Source: Acidobacteriaceae bacterium
GTDB lineage: Bacteria > Acidobacteriota > Terriglobia > Terriglobales > Acidobacteriaceae
Assembly (NCBI GenBank): GCA_028283625.1
Contig: JAPWKG010000027.1
Location: 241,186 to 305,185 of the forward strand
Direction: 5' to 3'
DNA length: 64,000 nt
Shown in pieces: positions 1-13,292 of the stretch (positions are counted from its first letter, which is position 1; every line of letters starts with the position of its first letter). Made by a program: the position numbers and the translations under genes. The notes under the pieces were generated by a model, which saw only the letters and a program-made list of their open reading frames with translations, was not told where the DNA came from and searched no databases.

Positions 1-1524
1 GAAGATGCAGTCGCGCGTGGACTCGGCGAACTGGCCGATGAAGGCGAAGTTGCGAGCACCCGCGGGAACCACGGCGGGGCGATCGGTGCCGTTGCGCGGC
101 AGGAAGAAAGCCGTGATGAAGGGCATCATGCACGGGCGCGTGATGGCTCCGCTGGCGGCGAGCGCGGGAATCTCTGCGATCGGTACGCCGAGGTGGTACA
201 GCCATTCCTGCGTGATTTCTTCACCGGTGCACTCACGCATGGGTTTCTTGATGAAGTCGCCGGGGCGGTCGGTGAACAGAGCATAGAACCAGACAACGGT
301 CTGGTTGTCCGGCTGCTGCTTGAAATGCGGTTGACGATTGACTGTCCAGCTGAGAAGCCAGGAGGAGTCGCGCACGCTGACGATGCCGCCGGTGACGACC
401 TTGCCGCTGCGTGTGGGACGTTTGGCGATCTTCTCAATGTAAGCAGGGATCCGTTCATCGAGCGTGGTGATGGAGGCCGATGCCCATTGCGACTCTTCGG
501 TGTGGGTACAGAACTTGTCTGGGTTACCGAACTCGGCGGGCGCCTGGGCGGCGATGTTGCGCCAGAGATGCCAGCTTCCGCCGTCGTGCACGATGGGGTC
601 GAAGCCTGCCGGGGTCTGATGGTCTCCCCAGGTGGAGTTCTCCACGAGTGAGCCGTTGGTGATGAAGACCAGATCGTTTTCGGTCAGATCCACGCCGCCA
701 ACGCGCCCTTCATGGATCCATTCGATGCGCCGGGCGAGCTTCTGCTCCGCCTGCAGGTCGAAGAGGACGTTCATCACCTGCGTGTCGAACCGGATCTTTA
801 CGCCCTGCTTCTGGAGCCAGGTGATGAGCGGCAGGACGAGAGACTCGTACTGGTTGTATTTGGTGAACTTGAGCGCGCTGAAGTCGGGCAGGCCGTCGAT
901 GTGGTGAATGAAGCGCTGGACGTACAGCTTCATTTCGAGCGCACTGTGCCACTCCTCGAAGGCAAACATGGTGCGCCAGTAGAGCCAGAAGTTGGAGGCG
1001 AAGAAGTCCTCGCTAAAGACTTCATTGATGCGCTTGTCGTAGAGCTGTTCAGGGAGAGCGAGAACGAGTTCGATGATCTCTTTGCGGGCTTTGCGCGTAA
1101 GCGTGAAGTCCATGCCGGTTTTGGCATTCTGCCCCTGATGGATGGTGGCACGTTGCAGGGAGTAGTTCGGGTCGTCCTTGTTGAGCCAGTAGAACTCATC
1201 GAGAACCGAGGCACCTTCGACTTCAAGAGAAGGGATGGAGCGGTAGAGATCCCAGAGGCACTCGAAGTGATTTTCCATTTCACGGCCACCGCGGATGAGC
1301 CATCCAGTTTCCGCGTTGCCGGCGCCGTCGAGTGCTCCGCCTTCGATCCGGGAGGCTTCGAGGATCGTGATGCGGTCGCCAGGCATCTGAGCGTCGCGAA
1401 TGAGAAAGGCTGCGGCTGCGAGAGAGGCCAGCCCACTGCCGACGAGGTACGCGGATTTGTGGTCCACTCCTGCGGGTTTACGAGGACGAGCGAAGGCTTC
1501 AAAGTTCCCGTTGCTGTAGTACAT
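1..1524 (-). CDS. ohyA: Oleate hydratase (MCRA family), 3' end outside window
   Basis: Flavoenzyme that adds water to the cis-9 double bond of oleic and related free fatty acids, giving 10-hydroxy fatty acids. Reading back from ATG 1524 the frame is open to the window edge (508 codons). The N-terminus carries the FAD-binding glycine motif (GSGLASLAAAAFL, about residues 31-43), then ILEAS and the family hallmark GGALDGAG. A MENHFECLWD segment resembles the region holding the active-site glutamate of known oleate hydratases. The visible end (FAFIGQFAEST) corresponds to the late FAD-domain motif, so the C-terminal lid, perhaps 60-130 residues, lies outside the window. GGAG sits about 5 nt before the ATG. 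In bacteria these enzymes usually detoxify unsaturated fatty acids. The gene is separated by 110 bp from the next gene upstream, with no evident operon. Family assignment is confident; physiological role is inferred. Confidence 0.9.
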   Translation of the reverse strand, partial: MYYSNGNFEAFARPRKPAGVDHKSAYLVGSGLASLAAAAFLIRDAQMPGDRITILEASRIEGGALDGAGNAETGWLIRGGREMENHFECLWDLYRSIPSLEVEGASVLDEFYWLNKDDPNYSLQRATIHQGQNAKTGMDFTLTRKARKEIIELVLALPEQLYDKRINEVFSEDFFASNFWLYWRTMFAFEEWHSALEMKLYVQRFIHHIDGLPDFSALKFTKYNQYESLVLPLITWLQKQGVKIRFDTQVMNVLFDLQAEQKLARRIEWIHEGRVGGVDLTENDLVFITNGSLVENSTWGDHQTPAGFDPIVHDGGSWHLWRNIAAQAPAEFGNPDKFCTHTEESQWASASITTLDERIPAYIEKIAKRPTRSGKVVTGGIVSVRDSSWLLSWTVNRQPHFKQQPDNQTVVWFYALFTDRPGDFIKKPMRECTGEEITQEWLYHLGVPIAEIPALAASGAITRPCMMPFITAFFLPRNGTDRPAVVPAGARNFAFIGQFAESTRDCIF

Positions 1525-1634
1525 ACGATCTCCTGCGGATGAGGTTGGGATGCGCTGTGTCGAGGGAACGGTACTTTCTGACTATAGCTGAGCGATGCTT
1601 AGATGCGATGTGTCTCGGAAGCTGAGGTGCCGTA

Positions 1635-5910
<4,276 letters not shown>

Positions 5911-5966
5911 CGGCAGAGATCTCCCAGAGTGCTTGCGGGTTATGATAACGGGCTGGAGCCATTGCT

Positions 5967-6884
5967 TTGTTTGTCGCAATCGATGCAGGTGGAACGAGTA
6001 CGCGTTGTTGGGTGGCCGATGAGCGTCAGGTACTGGGCCGCTCCCGGTGCGAGACGGTCAAGCTGATGCATGTGGGCGAGGCGCTTGCAACCGAGCGAAT
6101 GCGCGCGCTGGTTCACAGTGCGCTGCAGGAGGCGGGCAGCTCCCCGGGCGAAGTCGAAGCGGCTTGCGTGGGGTTGGCCGGCGTCTCGATCGCGGAGGTG
6201 CGACAGTGGTGCGAGGGCGTGATGCAGCAGCTGTGCGGAATAAAACCGCAGGTTGTGGGCGATGAAGAGATTGCGTTTGAGGCTGCGTGGGCCGGTGGGC
6301 CGGGCATCCTGGTGATCGCGGGAACGGGATCGAATGTTCTGGGGCGTTGCGCTAACGGCTTTTCGGTGACAGGCGGAGGCTGGGGCCCGATGCTGGGCGA
6401 TGAAGGCGCTGGTTTCTGGATCGGCCTGGAGGGGTTGCGGGCTGCGTTGCGTGCGCGAGATCGCGGACAGGTTTCGACGATTCTGGATGCGGCGCAGGAG
6501 TTCTGGCGTTTGGGCTCGCTGGCGGAGCTGGTCGGATACGCCAATCTCGGGCAGCGGCCGCACTTCGGCGAACTGGCCCAGGTGGTTTCGCGGTGCGCGG
6601 AAGAGGGCGATGCGGTTGCGACGGAGGTGCTGTCGCGAGGGGGCGCGCAGCTGGCCTCACTGGTGCGTCTGGTCTCGGAAAAGATGCTGGCCTCGGGAGC
6701 GGAGCTGGAGGAGGCCCGGCGTGTGGCGTTTGCCGGGAGCGTTCTCGATCGGATCGGAACGGTTCGGCGCGCGTTTCTGGCGGGCTTGCCGGAGTTCATG
6801 GTCGCAGACAGCAGCGTGGAGCCGCTCGAAGGTGCGTTGTGGCTGGCCCGGCGCGGCGCGTTGCGAACTAAGTGGATGCAGTAG
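5967..6884 (+). CDS. BadF/BadG-type N-acetylhexosamine kinase (MurK/GlcNAc kinase-like)
   Basis: ATP-dependent sugar kinase of the BcrAD/BadFG ASKHA family, 305 residues. The family includes GlcNAc kinase and MurK, which phosphorylates both MurNAc and GlcNAc. The phosphate-1 loop is at the N-terminus (AIDAGGTSTR, residues 4-13). A GLAG motif and VIAGTGSN follow at about one third of the length, then GGGWGPMLGDEGAGFWIG, which is typical of GlcNAc kinases. The start is TTG 5967, preceded by GGAG at a spacing of about 9; no in-frame ATG fits. It is divergent from the symporter-AmiE-NamZ fusion and tail-to-tail with nagA with no gap. The natural reading is phosphorylation of sugars brought in by the symporter, giving the 6-phosphate substrate used by NagA. 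Whether it prefers MurNAc or GlcNAc cannot be told from sequence. Confidence 0.85.
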   Translation: MFVAIDAGGTSTRCWVADERQVLGRSRCETVKLMHVGEALATERMRALVHSALQEAGSSPGEVEAACVGLAGVSIAEVRQWCEGVMQQLCGIKPQVVGDEEIAFEAAWAGGPGILVIAGTGSNVLGRCANGFSVTGGGWGPMLGDEGAGFWIGLEGLRAALRARDRGQVSTILDAAQEFWRLGSLAELVGYANLGQRPHFGELAQVVSRCAEEGDAVATEVLSRGGAQLASLVRLVSEKMLASGAELEEARRVAFAGSVLDRIGTVRRAFLAGLPEFMVADSSVEPLEGALWLARRGALRTKWMQ

Positions 6885-8024
6885 CTAGAGCAGCCTGCCG
6901 AACAAATAGCTTTGGGTACGGCGGCCCTGTGCGTCGTAACGATTGAGGTGTGCGGGAGCGCCTGCGCGCAGTGCGGTGAGCTCCGGGCGGCCGAGCATGG
7001 CGGCGGGCGTATGGCTGGCAGCCGCTGTGGCCTCAGCCAGAGACGCATCGGTGAAGCGCTGCAGGTTTTCAATGGCGGCGTCGAGCGTGAGCACGGAGCC
7101 CGCGAGGGTCTCTGGAGCATCCGTCAGAGCGGCGCGATTGCCCCGGACGGTGACGTTCAGCCCGCCCAGTGAGTAGGCTCCGTCCGGCATGCCGGTGGCC
7201 GACATGGAGTCTGTAATCAGGATGGCGCGTGCGTTCCGCTTGGCGTTCCACCAGAGACGAACCGCCGCTGGTGCAACGTGGACGCCATCGGCGATGAGGT
7301 CAGCGTAAAGGTTGGGGTTTGTAAGCGCGGCGCCCAGGATGCCGGGCTCTCGATGATCGAGCGCACGCATTGCATTGAAGGTGTGTGTGACGGACGCGGC
7401 TCCGTGGGCGATGGCTGCTTCTGTTTCCGCGAAGGTGGCATTGGAGTGGCCGAGGGTGACGCGCAGGCCGAGGGCGCGTGTGGAGTCAAGCAGCTCAAGC
7501 GCTCCGGGAAGTTCTGGCGCGAGGGTCATGAGCTGGATGTGGCCGCGAGAAGCCTCCCAGAAGCGACGGAAAAGTTCAAGGGTTGGCTGCTGAAGTTCAT
7601 GCGCTGGATGAACACCGCGCCTGGCGTGAGAGAGGAACGGGCCTTCGAGATGGATGCCCACGGGGGTGGCTTGCTCTTGCGGCGTAGGAGATTCGATCAG
7701 CGTGGCCAGCTTGTCGAGCGCGCGAAGGGTGTTCTCGATGGAGTCCGTTACGGTCGTGGGCAGGTAGTGCGCAACGCCGTGACGGGCAAAGTACCGCTGT
7801 ACCTCGCCCATTTCCGAGAGAGAGGCGGACATGACATCGTGGCCGAGGGCGCCGTGGGTGTGGATCTCGAGCGAGGCCGCGGTAAGGGTGTCGTTCTGGT
7901 GCGGTGCAGAGGGATCAGAATGGATGCTCTCGATGAGGCCTGCGCTATCGAGTGTGAGGACAGGATGCTCGAGGACACGATCTTCGGTGAGCAGGAAGCG
8001 AGCGCTGAGGGTCGAGGAGGGCAT
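6885..8024 (-). CDS. nagA: N-acetylglucosamine-6-phosphate deacetylase
   Basis: Removes acetate from GlcNAc-6-phosphate to give glucosamine-6-phosphate, a cytoplasmic step of amino-sugar use and cell-wall recycling. The 379 residues match the usual length. Metal and substrate residues are visible: H-x-H at 55-57 (IHTHGALGHD), metal-binding Glu127 in HLEGPF, LGHSNATF, THTFNAM, and the catalytic Asp in ITDSMSATG. The start is ATG 8024, 15 nt after the stop of the GH20 hexosaminidase on the same strand, so the two are probably co-transcribed: GlcNAc released outside is processed here. The stop codon directly abuts the stop of the convergent kinase gene. A glucosamine-6-phosphate deaminase (nagB) is not in the window. 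Confidence 0.95.
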   Translation of the reverse strand: MPSSTLSARFLLTEDRVLEHPVLTLDSAGLIESIHSDPSAPHQNDTLTAASLEIHTHGALGHDVMSASLSEMGEVQRYFARHGVAHYLPTTVTDSIENTLRALDKLATLIESPTPQEQATPVGIHLEGPFLSHARRGVHPAHELQQPTLELFRRFWEASRGHIQLMTLAPELPGALELLDSTRALGLRVTLGHSNATFAETEAAIAHGAASVTHTFNAMRALDHREPGILGAALTNPNLYADLIADGVHVAPAAVRLWWNAKRNARAILITDSMSATGMPDGAYSLGGLNVTVRGNRAALTDAPETLAGSVLTLDAAIENLQRFTDASLAEATAAASHTPAAMLGRPELTALRAGAPAHLNRYDAQGRRTQSYLFGRLL

Positions 8025-8039
8025 GGGCGTCCTGTGTGG

Positions 8040-10178
8040 TTAAGAAGCTGGCGGGAAGCCGAGATCGGAGGCTGGGGGCAGGGTGTGGAGATCGTCCCAC
8101 TGGCGCTGCGCGGACTTGAAACGGTCGATGCGGCCAAGCCAGATACCGTTGGTGTAGTCGTAGTGATCGAGAACGGGGCGGAGAGCGTAAGGGCGGTTGG
8201 TGCGGAGCCAGAGCTGCATGTAGAGGTCGCGGATCAGCGCGTAGGTGTCCTTGATGTCCTGAAAGCGTCCGTTGATGCCGTTGATGTCCGCCAACTCGAT
8301 GGTGATGTCGAGCTGTCCTTTATGCGTGGAGGCGTTTGCAGGCGCTTCCGAGGAGATGCGGGCGTACATCTGGGGGATCTCGTCCCCGAGCTGGAATTTG
8401 AGGCCGATGAAGTCCATGCGGCGTGCCCCGAGCTCCAGCGCGTCGATCGCGTCGGTCTCGCGCAGAGAGGTTGGGTTAGACGGTAACTGGTTTACAAGCG
8501 AGTAGACGACGGGCTGTTGCGGTGCGGGCGCTGCGGCGCGGGCTTCTGCGATGAGACGCAGCGCGTGCTCGGCGTGCTGGCGCAGCTCTGCATTGATGGG
8601 ACGCATCATGGACGCATAGCGCTGGCCGTCCTTCGACCAGGGATCGAGCCAAAAGAGGCCATCGGAGCCATCTCCGACTTTAGCGGACTTGAGCAGGGCG
8701 TGAGCGGCCATCAGTTCTCGCTGCGCTTCGTCGAGCTTGCCGGTAAGGTCACCGTGGAAGACTTCGCCATAGCTGTTCTGGAAGTCGGGAATGGAAGACT
8801 CGCCGGGCTGCCAGGCGGCGGCGGCACCGAAGAGGATGCCGTACCAGTTATTGGAGGCCAGGGCCTCTCCGTCGTCGTACCAGATGGTGTTGAGCTGGCC
8901 GGTGGCTCCCATGGCCTGACCATCGCGGGTGAACTGCTGGATGTCGTTCAGGGCGTAGTTGTTGTTGGGATAGACGCGCGACCAGTTGTTGATACCGCTG
9001 GCGACCCAGGTTTCAAAGCCGGCGTCCAGATAAGGCTTCAGGTACTTCGAGAAGCCTTTGGGTTGCGGGGTGTAGCCCCAGGCCACGGCGATGGTCTGCT
9101 GCTTGAAGGACTGTGGCATGGCTTTGAGTAGATCGGGCGACTTCTCTGCGATATCGCCCCAGAAGAGCAGGCGGCGGTTGAGAGGCTGCAGGGTGGTGAC
9201 GATCTGCTGCATGAAGTCGAGGTAAACGGGGCCCAGGCCGCGGCTGTCGACCGCAGGCTTGGTCTGTCCCTTGCCGAGCTCTTCGGTTTCGTCCGCGCCG
9301 ATGTGGAGGAAGGGGCTGGGGTAGAGTGCGGCGAGCTCGGTGAACATGCTCTTGATGGCAGGCAGAGAACCGGGCTGTCCGGGGGCGAGCACGGAACCGT
9401 GAGGAGTTTCAGCCAGAGCCGAGGACTGTTCCCAGACGAGGGCATGGTGGAGATGGCCAAAGGCTTCCTGCTCGGGGATGACGGTGATGTGGTACTGGCG
9501 GGCGTAGGCGACGAGCTGGCGGGCATCGTCGGCGGTCATGCTGCCGCCGGGAGGTGCGGGGATGGGGTTGGAGGCGTACTGCTGGGTGTGTTCGAAGTAC
9601 GGGGAGTAGATGTTGTCTTTGTAGGCTGCGAGGGTGCGGATGATCTTCTTCTGAAAGTCGAGGGTATCGACCGGGCCGCGGGAAAGATCGTCGTGCAGGC
9701 CGCGGTATTTCATCGCAGGCCAGTCGCGGATGTCGGCCAGATGCACCACGAAGCCGCCGTTTGGAGAGGCGACGATGAGCTGCTTGACCGTTTGCGCGGC
9801 ATAAAAAACGCCGCTGGCTGAGGCACCGGTCAAGGTGAGTGTGCCCGGGCTCGCGGCAATTGTGTAGCCTTCGGGCTTCATCGCGTCAGTGAAGCCTGCT
9901 TCCGGATACTGTGCGAGGCGATGCAGCACGATGCGGAAGCCGTTGCCGGAGGGAATGCCGCGTTGCTCGAGGGTTTGCTGCAGGTCTGCTGCGGCGAAAC
10001 GGTCTTCGGAGTCGCAACCCTCACAGAGAACGCTCACGCCTCCGCGAAGTGCGGCGTCTCCCTTGCTGGTAAGGCTGCGCGGCTCAGGAATGAGATGCAG
10101 CTGGGCGGTGGCTGCGAGCGAGGGAGCGGCGAGGGCGACGGCAAGCAGAGAGCGAAACAGCATGAAGCTACGGTACAT
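8040..10178 (-). CDS. Secreted GH20 beta-N-acetylhexosaminidase
   Basis: Predicted exported enzyme that removes terminal beta-linked GlcNAc or GalNAc from chitin, glycans or muropeptides. 712 residues. A signal peptide is clear (hydrophobic LLAVALAAPSLAATA, cleavage near residue 25); ATG 10178 or the second Met (10163) may be used. A GH20b-like N-terminal domain (IPEPRSL onwards) precedes the barrel, which starts near residue 165 (MKYRGLHDDLSRG). The catalytic Asp-Glu pair of substrate-assisted GH20 catalysis is D296-E297 in HIGADETEE. The canonical motif is H-x-G-G-D-E, so the Gly-to-Ala change is a minor variant. A long C-terminal region (about residues 500-712) has no recognised domain. 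It is followed 15 nt later by nagA, and it shares its neighbourhood with the MurNAc-salvage fusion. Confidence 0.9.
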   Translation of the reverse strand: MYRSFMLFRSLLAVALAAPSLAATAQLHLIPEPRSLTSKGDAALRGGVSVLCEGCDSEDRFAAADLQQTLEQRGIPSGNGFRIVLHRLAQYPEAGFTDAMKPEGYTIAASPGTLTLTGASASGVFYAAQTVKQLIVASPNGGFVVHLADIRDWPAMKYRGLHDDLSRGPVDTLDFQKKIIRTLAAYKDNIYSPYFEHTQQYASNPIPAPPGGSMTADDARQLVAYARQYHITVIPEQEAFGHLHHALVWEQSSALAETPHGSVLAPGQPGSLPAIKSMFTELAALYPSPFLHIGADETEELGKGQTKPAVDSRGLGPVYLDFMQQIVTTLQPLNRRLLFWGDIAEKSPDLLKAMPQSFKQQTIAVAWGYTPQPKGFSKYLKPYLDAGFETWVASGINNWSRVYPNNNYALNDIQQFTRDGQAMGATGQLNTIWYDDGEALASNNWYGILFGAAAAWQPGESSIPDFQNSYGEVFHGDLTGKLDEAQRELMAAHALLKSAKVGDGSDGLFWLDPWSKDGQRYASMMRPINAELRQHAEHALRLIAEARAAAPAPQQPVVYSLVNQLPSNPTSLRETDAIDALELGARRMDFIGLKFQLGDEIPQMYARISSEAPANASTHKGQLDITIELADINGINGRFQDIKDTYALIRDLYMQLWLRTNRPYALRPVLDHYDYTNGIWLGRIDRFKSAQRQWDDLHTLPPASDLGFPPAS

Positions 10179-10210
10179 GAGGCCGCGTTGTGGGGTGGGC
10201 TGGGGTACCT

Positions 10211-10231
10211 CTGAAAGAACGCCTCTTTCAG
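10211..10231. promoter_or_regulatory. 8-bp palindrome plus direct repeat upstream of the GH20-nagA pair
   Basis: CTGAAAGA and TCTTTCAG face each other across 5 nt. They are followed at 10234-10250 by two near-tandem GGTTTCAGA copies. The site is 33 bp before the GH20 start codon, where a repressor operator or a small hairpin would act. No regulator gene is adjacent, so the role is only a guess. Confidence 0.35.
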
Positions 10232-10283
10232 CGGTTTCAGAGGTTTCAGAGAGAAGCGTCCGGCAGATTGCGGTGCCCGGAAG

Positions 10284-10934
10284 CTAGATCGGCTTGGCGC
10301 CATCAACGATGGTCACACCGGCCGGAGGGGTGAAGGTGAAGTCCTGATCGCGGGTGGCCACATCTTCATGCTCGTTGGTAAAGCTGAAGTCGGTGGTGGC
10401 GCCGTCCGCCTCTTCGATCCGCATGGCGTGGATCAGGCCAGTGGCATCGACGGTGAGGGTGATGAGATGAACCCGGTTCTGCATTCCTTTGGGGGTCCCG
10501 GAGAGGTTGAAGAGCTGGGGCGAGACCGTAGAAAGGGTGAGGCCTTCAAGCTCTTTGTCCAACTCGGTGTGGCCCAGAAGGAAACGCAGGGGAGAGCGGA
10601 GATCGTCCAGCTGCTTGGCCGGTATGCGATCAACCTGCGGGTCTCCGGGGGTGTAAGAGAGAGCGTACTTGCCGTCCAGAACGAAAATCTTGCCGGCGGG
10701 AGAGTCATAGCTCCAGCGCATGCGGCCGGGTTTGCGCAGGAGCAGGGTCCCGGTTTCGGTACGGTCCAGCCCCATGCCCCGGTAGCGCTCGGTATAGCGG
10801 GTTTCGAGCGAGTGGAGCCGGTTGTAATGGCTATCCACCTTGCTGGCCAGCGAGGCCGCAGAAGGGCGCTGGGCCCAGAGAGGAAGCGCCAGAGAGAAGA
10901 AGGCAAGAAGGGAGAAGAGGTTACGACGGTTCAT
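10284..10934 (-). CDS. lolA: LolA-like outer-membrane lipoprotein carrier
   Basis: Periplasmic carrier that ferries lipoproteins from the inner to the outer membrane. 216 residues with a signal peptide (LLAFFSLALPLWAQ, cleavage near residue 21). The mature part shows the LolA pattern: SLETRYTERYRG, GTLLLRKPGRMRWSYDSPAGKIFVLDGKYALSYTPGD, and repeated beta-strands towards FTFTPPAGVTIVDG at the end. The PGRMRW...DG signature is characteristic of the family. The start is ATG 10934. The gene precedes GH20-nagA on the same strand with a 105-bp gap. Only 18 bp separate its start from a strong hairpin that ends the pilin gene, so its promoter must overlap that hairpin or lie within the pilin gene. 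Confidence 0.85.
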   Translation of the reverse strand: MNRRNLFSLLAFFSLALPLWAQRPSAASLASKVDSHYNRLHSLETRYTERYRGMGLDRTETGTLLLRKPGRMRWSYDSPAGKIFVLDGKYALSYTPGDPQVDRIPAKQLDDLRSPLRFLLGHTELDKELEGLTLSTVSPQLFNLSGTPKGMQNRVHLITLTVDATGLIHAMRIEEADGATTDFSFTNEHEDVATRDQDFTFTPPAGVTIVDGAKPI

Positions 10935-10952
10935 GTTGGTCTTTGGATAGGA

Positions 10953-10992
10953 CGCAAAAAGAGGCTGCCGGTTGCGGCAGCCTCTTTTTGCG
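10953..10992. terminator. Perfect 17-bp hairpin terminator between pilin and lolA
   Basis: Left arm 10953-10969, loop 10970-10975 (GGTTGC), right arm 10976-10992. The stem contains AAAAAGAGGCTGCC and its complement, so a T run follows the GC-rich part on either strand. It lies 8 nt past the pilin stop codon and 18 nt before lolA. Confidence 0.85.
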
Positions 10993-10999
10993 TGGATGG

Positions 11000-11518
11000 T
11001 TACTGAAGAAGATCCGTGCAGTTGCTGCCACCCTTGGAGTCGTAGTGGATCTGCGCGTTTTCGTCCGTGCAGAACCCACGATCGCCGGAGTGACCAACAG
11101 AGTTGGGGACAGCGGTGATCTGGTAGCTGTTGAACTGATCCTGATTGTTCACCGTGGTTTTTGTGCAGTTCGAGATGGTGAAGGTATAGCCAGCCTTGTT
11201 TCCGGCTGCCAGATCTTCCGGGATCAGCTGCGCCGCTTCAGGCGTAGGAACACCGGAGCCGGGCTTGCCGCCGAGCGCTGCCAGCGAGCAGGAGAAGCCG
11301 TGCGTGGGGTAGGTCGAGTTGTACTGACCTTCCATCTGGTTCAACGTACGAAGGCTGTTGATGGCCGACGTTTCATTGGCGCGCTTGATGGTCTTCTGCA
11401 TGGCCGGAACTGCGAGCGTCATGAGAATGAGCACGACGGACATCACGATGAGAAGTTCGATGAGCGTGAAGCCGGCTTCGGCGTCGTTACGGAGTGTGCG
11501 CAAACGATTGGTCTTCAT
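11000..11518 (-). CDS. Type IV pilin / GspG-like prepilin
   Basis: Structural subunit of a type IV pilus or type II secretion pseudopilus, 172 residues. The class III leader is short and charged (MKTNRLRTLRNDAEAG) and is followed by the processing site G|FTLIELLIVM, with Glu at +5 of the mature protein, then one long hydrophobic helix. The C-terminal half has four cysteines (for example SCSLAAL, SNCTKT, GFCTDE and GSNCTD) that could form disulfides. The ordering ETSAINSLRTLNQMEGQYNST is typical of acidobacterial major-pilin-like proteins. The gene stands alone; no assembly ATPase, prepilin peptidase or platform gene is nearby. It ends at the strong hairpin 10953-10992. Pilus versus pseudopilus cannot be decided here. 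Confidence 0.88.
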   Translation of the reverse strand: MKTNRLRTLRNDAEAGFTLIELLIVMSVVLILMTLAVPAMQKTIKRANETSAINSLRTLNQMEGQYNSTYPTHGFSCSLAALGGKPGSGVPTPEAAQLIPEDLAAGNKAGYTFTISNCTKTTVNNQDQFNSYQITAVPNSVGHSGDRGFCTDENAQIHYDSKGGSNCTDLLQ

Positions 11519-11687
11519 GAAACGGTCCTTCGGAAGAAAGCCTGCCGCGGGCGCGGCGGAGAAATATGCACCGGTTTCGAGTATAGACGCATGGGAGTCC
11601 GGAAGGTGATCCGGATAGGTACGGGGACAGCGAACGATTTCCTATAGGTTTCGCATCCAAGAGGGTGTCATGGCAATCTAAGGGGAA

Positions 11688-13223
11688 GTGAACAAGGTGG
11701 ACTCCAGAATTTTTCGAACCGCGGCTATGTGTGTGCTCGCCGGCACTCCGGCCCTTGCTCTTGCCCAGCAGACGGCCGATCCGTTGCCCCAGGCGCCCAG
11801 CGCGGTGCTGACGGAACAGGCAAAAAAGGAAACGGATCTGGGCAAAACCGCAGGCTCCGGAGCGGTGTTTACGCCCGCATCGACCCAGCAGGCGCCTGAC
11901 GGCGCTTCGGTGGAAGTTGCTACGGCGAACCCGTTGCCGCTTTCGCTCGATGACGCGGTTTCCTACGGCCTGAGCCGGAACCTTCGCCTGAAGTACGACG
12001 CCGCAACGCGGCGCGAGGTGGATGGTCTGGCCTCTTCCACGATCTCGGCCCTGATTCCGAACATTACGCTTTCTGCCCAGAGCGGCGCCATGGAGGTCAA
12101 TTTGGCGGCGATGGGCTTCAAGCCCTCGCTCTTGGCGGGGGTGGCCGAACAGTTCAATATCGATCCGAACTCGATTTCTTCGATCGTCAAGATCAACACG
12201 ACGGGCGCTTCCGCTGCCGTGAGCCAGGAGCTGATCAACCTGCCGGATTTTGAGGTCTGGCGTGCGGTGAAGACGGAAAAGGCCGTTGTCGATCTGAACT
12301 ACCTGAATAGCCGCGGACAGCTGGTGACGGCGGTTGGAACGGCGTACCTGCAGGTTCAGGCCGATCAGGCGAATCTGAAGAACGCGGAGCAGCAGGAGGC
12401 TTCCTCCAAGCTGGCCTTTGAGCAGGCTGTTGACCGGAAAAAGTCGGGTGTCGGCACGAATCTGGATGCGCTGCGCAGCGAGGTGGATTACAAGCAGCGC
12501 CAGCAGACGACGATTTCGTCGAGCTCCCAGCTTGAGAAGGATGTTATCCAGCTCAATCGCATTATGGGTGTTCCCGCGGAACAACAGTGGGTGCTGACGG
12601 ACACGGCTCCCTTTGCCGAATTTGTAGACCTTGATCTGCAGACCGCGATGTCGACCGCGATGGAGCACCGGAAGGATTTTCTGAGCCTGGAAGGCAACAT
12701 CGACGTGATGCGCCGTGAGTACAAGGCGGCGAAGATGGAACGGTTGCCGACGTTGGCATTCAACGGCTCGTATGGTTTTCTGGGAGAGACGACCGGGATG
12801 TATCACGGCGTCTTCAATGCGCAGGGAACGTTGAAGGTGCCTTTATTCCGCGAGGCAGCGCAGCGCGGCGAAGAACGACAGGTCTCAGCCCAGTTGCAGG
12901 AGTTGCGTGACCAGGAAGCGAGCATCCGTACCGATATCGAAGCGGAGATTCGCTCGGCCATGCTCGATGAACAGTCTTCGCACGATCTGGTGGCGGTGGG
13001 GCAGAGCAAGGTCGAGATGACCAAGCAGGAGCTTTCTGACGCAGAGGACCGCTACAAGTCCGGCGTGGATGATAACTTGCCGGTGCTGACGGCGGAGGCA
13101 AGCGTGACCGAGGCGCAGGCCGAGTTGGTGCAGGCGCTCTACCAGTACAACGTTTCCAAGCTGAATCTGGCGCAGGCCACGGGTGTGGTTGAGTCGCGCT
13201 ACCGCACGTATCTCGGAAAGTAA
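11688..13223 (+). CDS. TolC-family outer-membrane efflux protein
   Basis: Outer-membrane channel of a tripartite efflux or type I secretion system, 511 residues. The start is GTG 11688, just after AAGGGGAA. A signal peptide ends near ALALAQQ. A proline- and alanine-rich linker precedes the two outer-membrane efflux repeats: LSLDDAVSYGLSRNLRLKYDAA begins repeat one (about residue 85), and a second repeat begins near DLDLQTAMSTAMEHRKDFL (about residue 310). Long amphipathic helices are evident (EERQVSAQLQELRDQEASIR, LVQALYQYNVSKLNLAQATG). No inner-membrane pump or membrane-fusion protein is adjacent, so its partners must be encoded elsewhere. It is divergent from the pilin gene, with a 169-bp shared upstream region. 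Confidence 0.9.
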   Translation: MNKVDSRIFRTAAMCVLAGTPALALAQQTADPLPQAPSAVLTEQAKKETDLGKTAGSGAVFTPASTQQAPDGASVEVATANPLPLSLDDAVSYGLSRNLRLKYDAATRREVDGLASSTISALIPNITLSAQSGAMEVNLAAMGFKPSLLAGVAEQFNIDPNSISSIVKINTTGASAAVSQELINLPDFEVWRAVKTEKAVVDLNYLNSRGQLVTAVGTAYLQVQADQANLKNAEQQEASSKLAFEQAVDRKKSGVGTNLDALRSEVDYKQRQQTTISSSSQLEKDVIQLNRIMGVPAEQQWVLTDTAPFAEFVDLDLQTAMSTAMEHRKDFLSLEGNIDVMRREYKAAKMERLPTLAFNGSYGFLGETTGMYHGVFNAQGTLKVPLFREAAQRGEERQVSAQLQELRDQEASIRTDIEAEIRSAMLDEQSSHDLVAVGQSKVEMTKQELSDAEDRYKSGVDDNLPVLTAEASVTEAQAELVQALYQYNVSKLNLAQATGVVESRYRTYLGK

Positions 13224-13292
13224 CCCGAAAAGGCAATACTTCCGTAGCATGGTGAGTACAGCCGTGTATCTCCGGGATGCGTCTGTGTTTCT

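Noticed and set aside
1..1542. Plus-strand ORFs over the first 1.5 kb
   Set aside because: They are antisense shadows of the oleate hydratase gene, whose frame shows clear FAD and family motifs.
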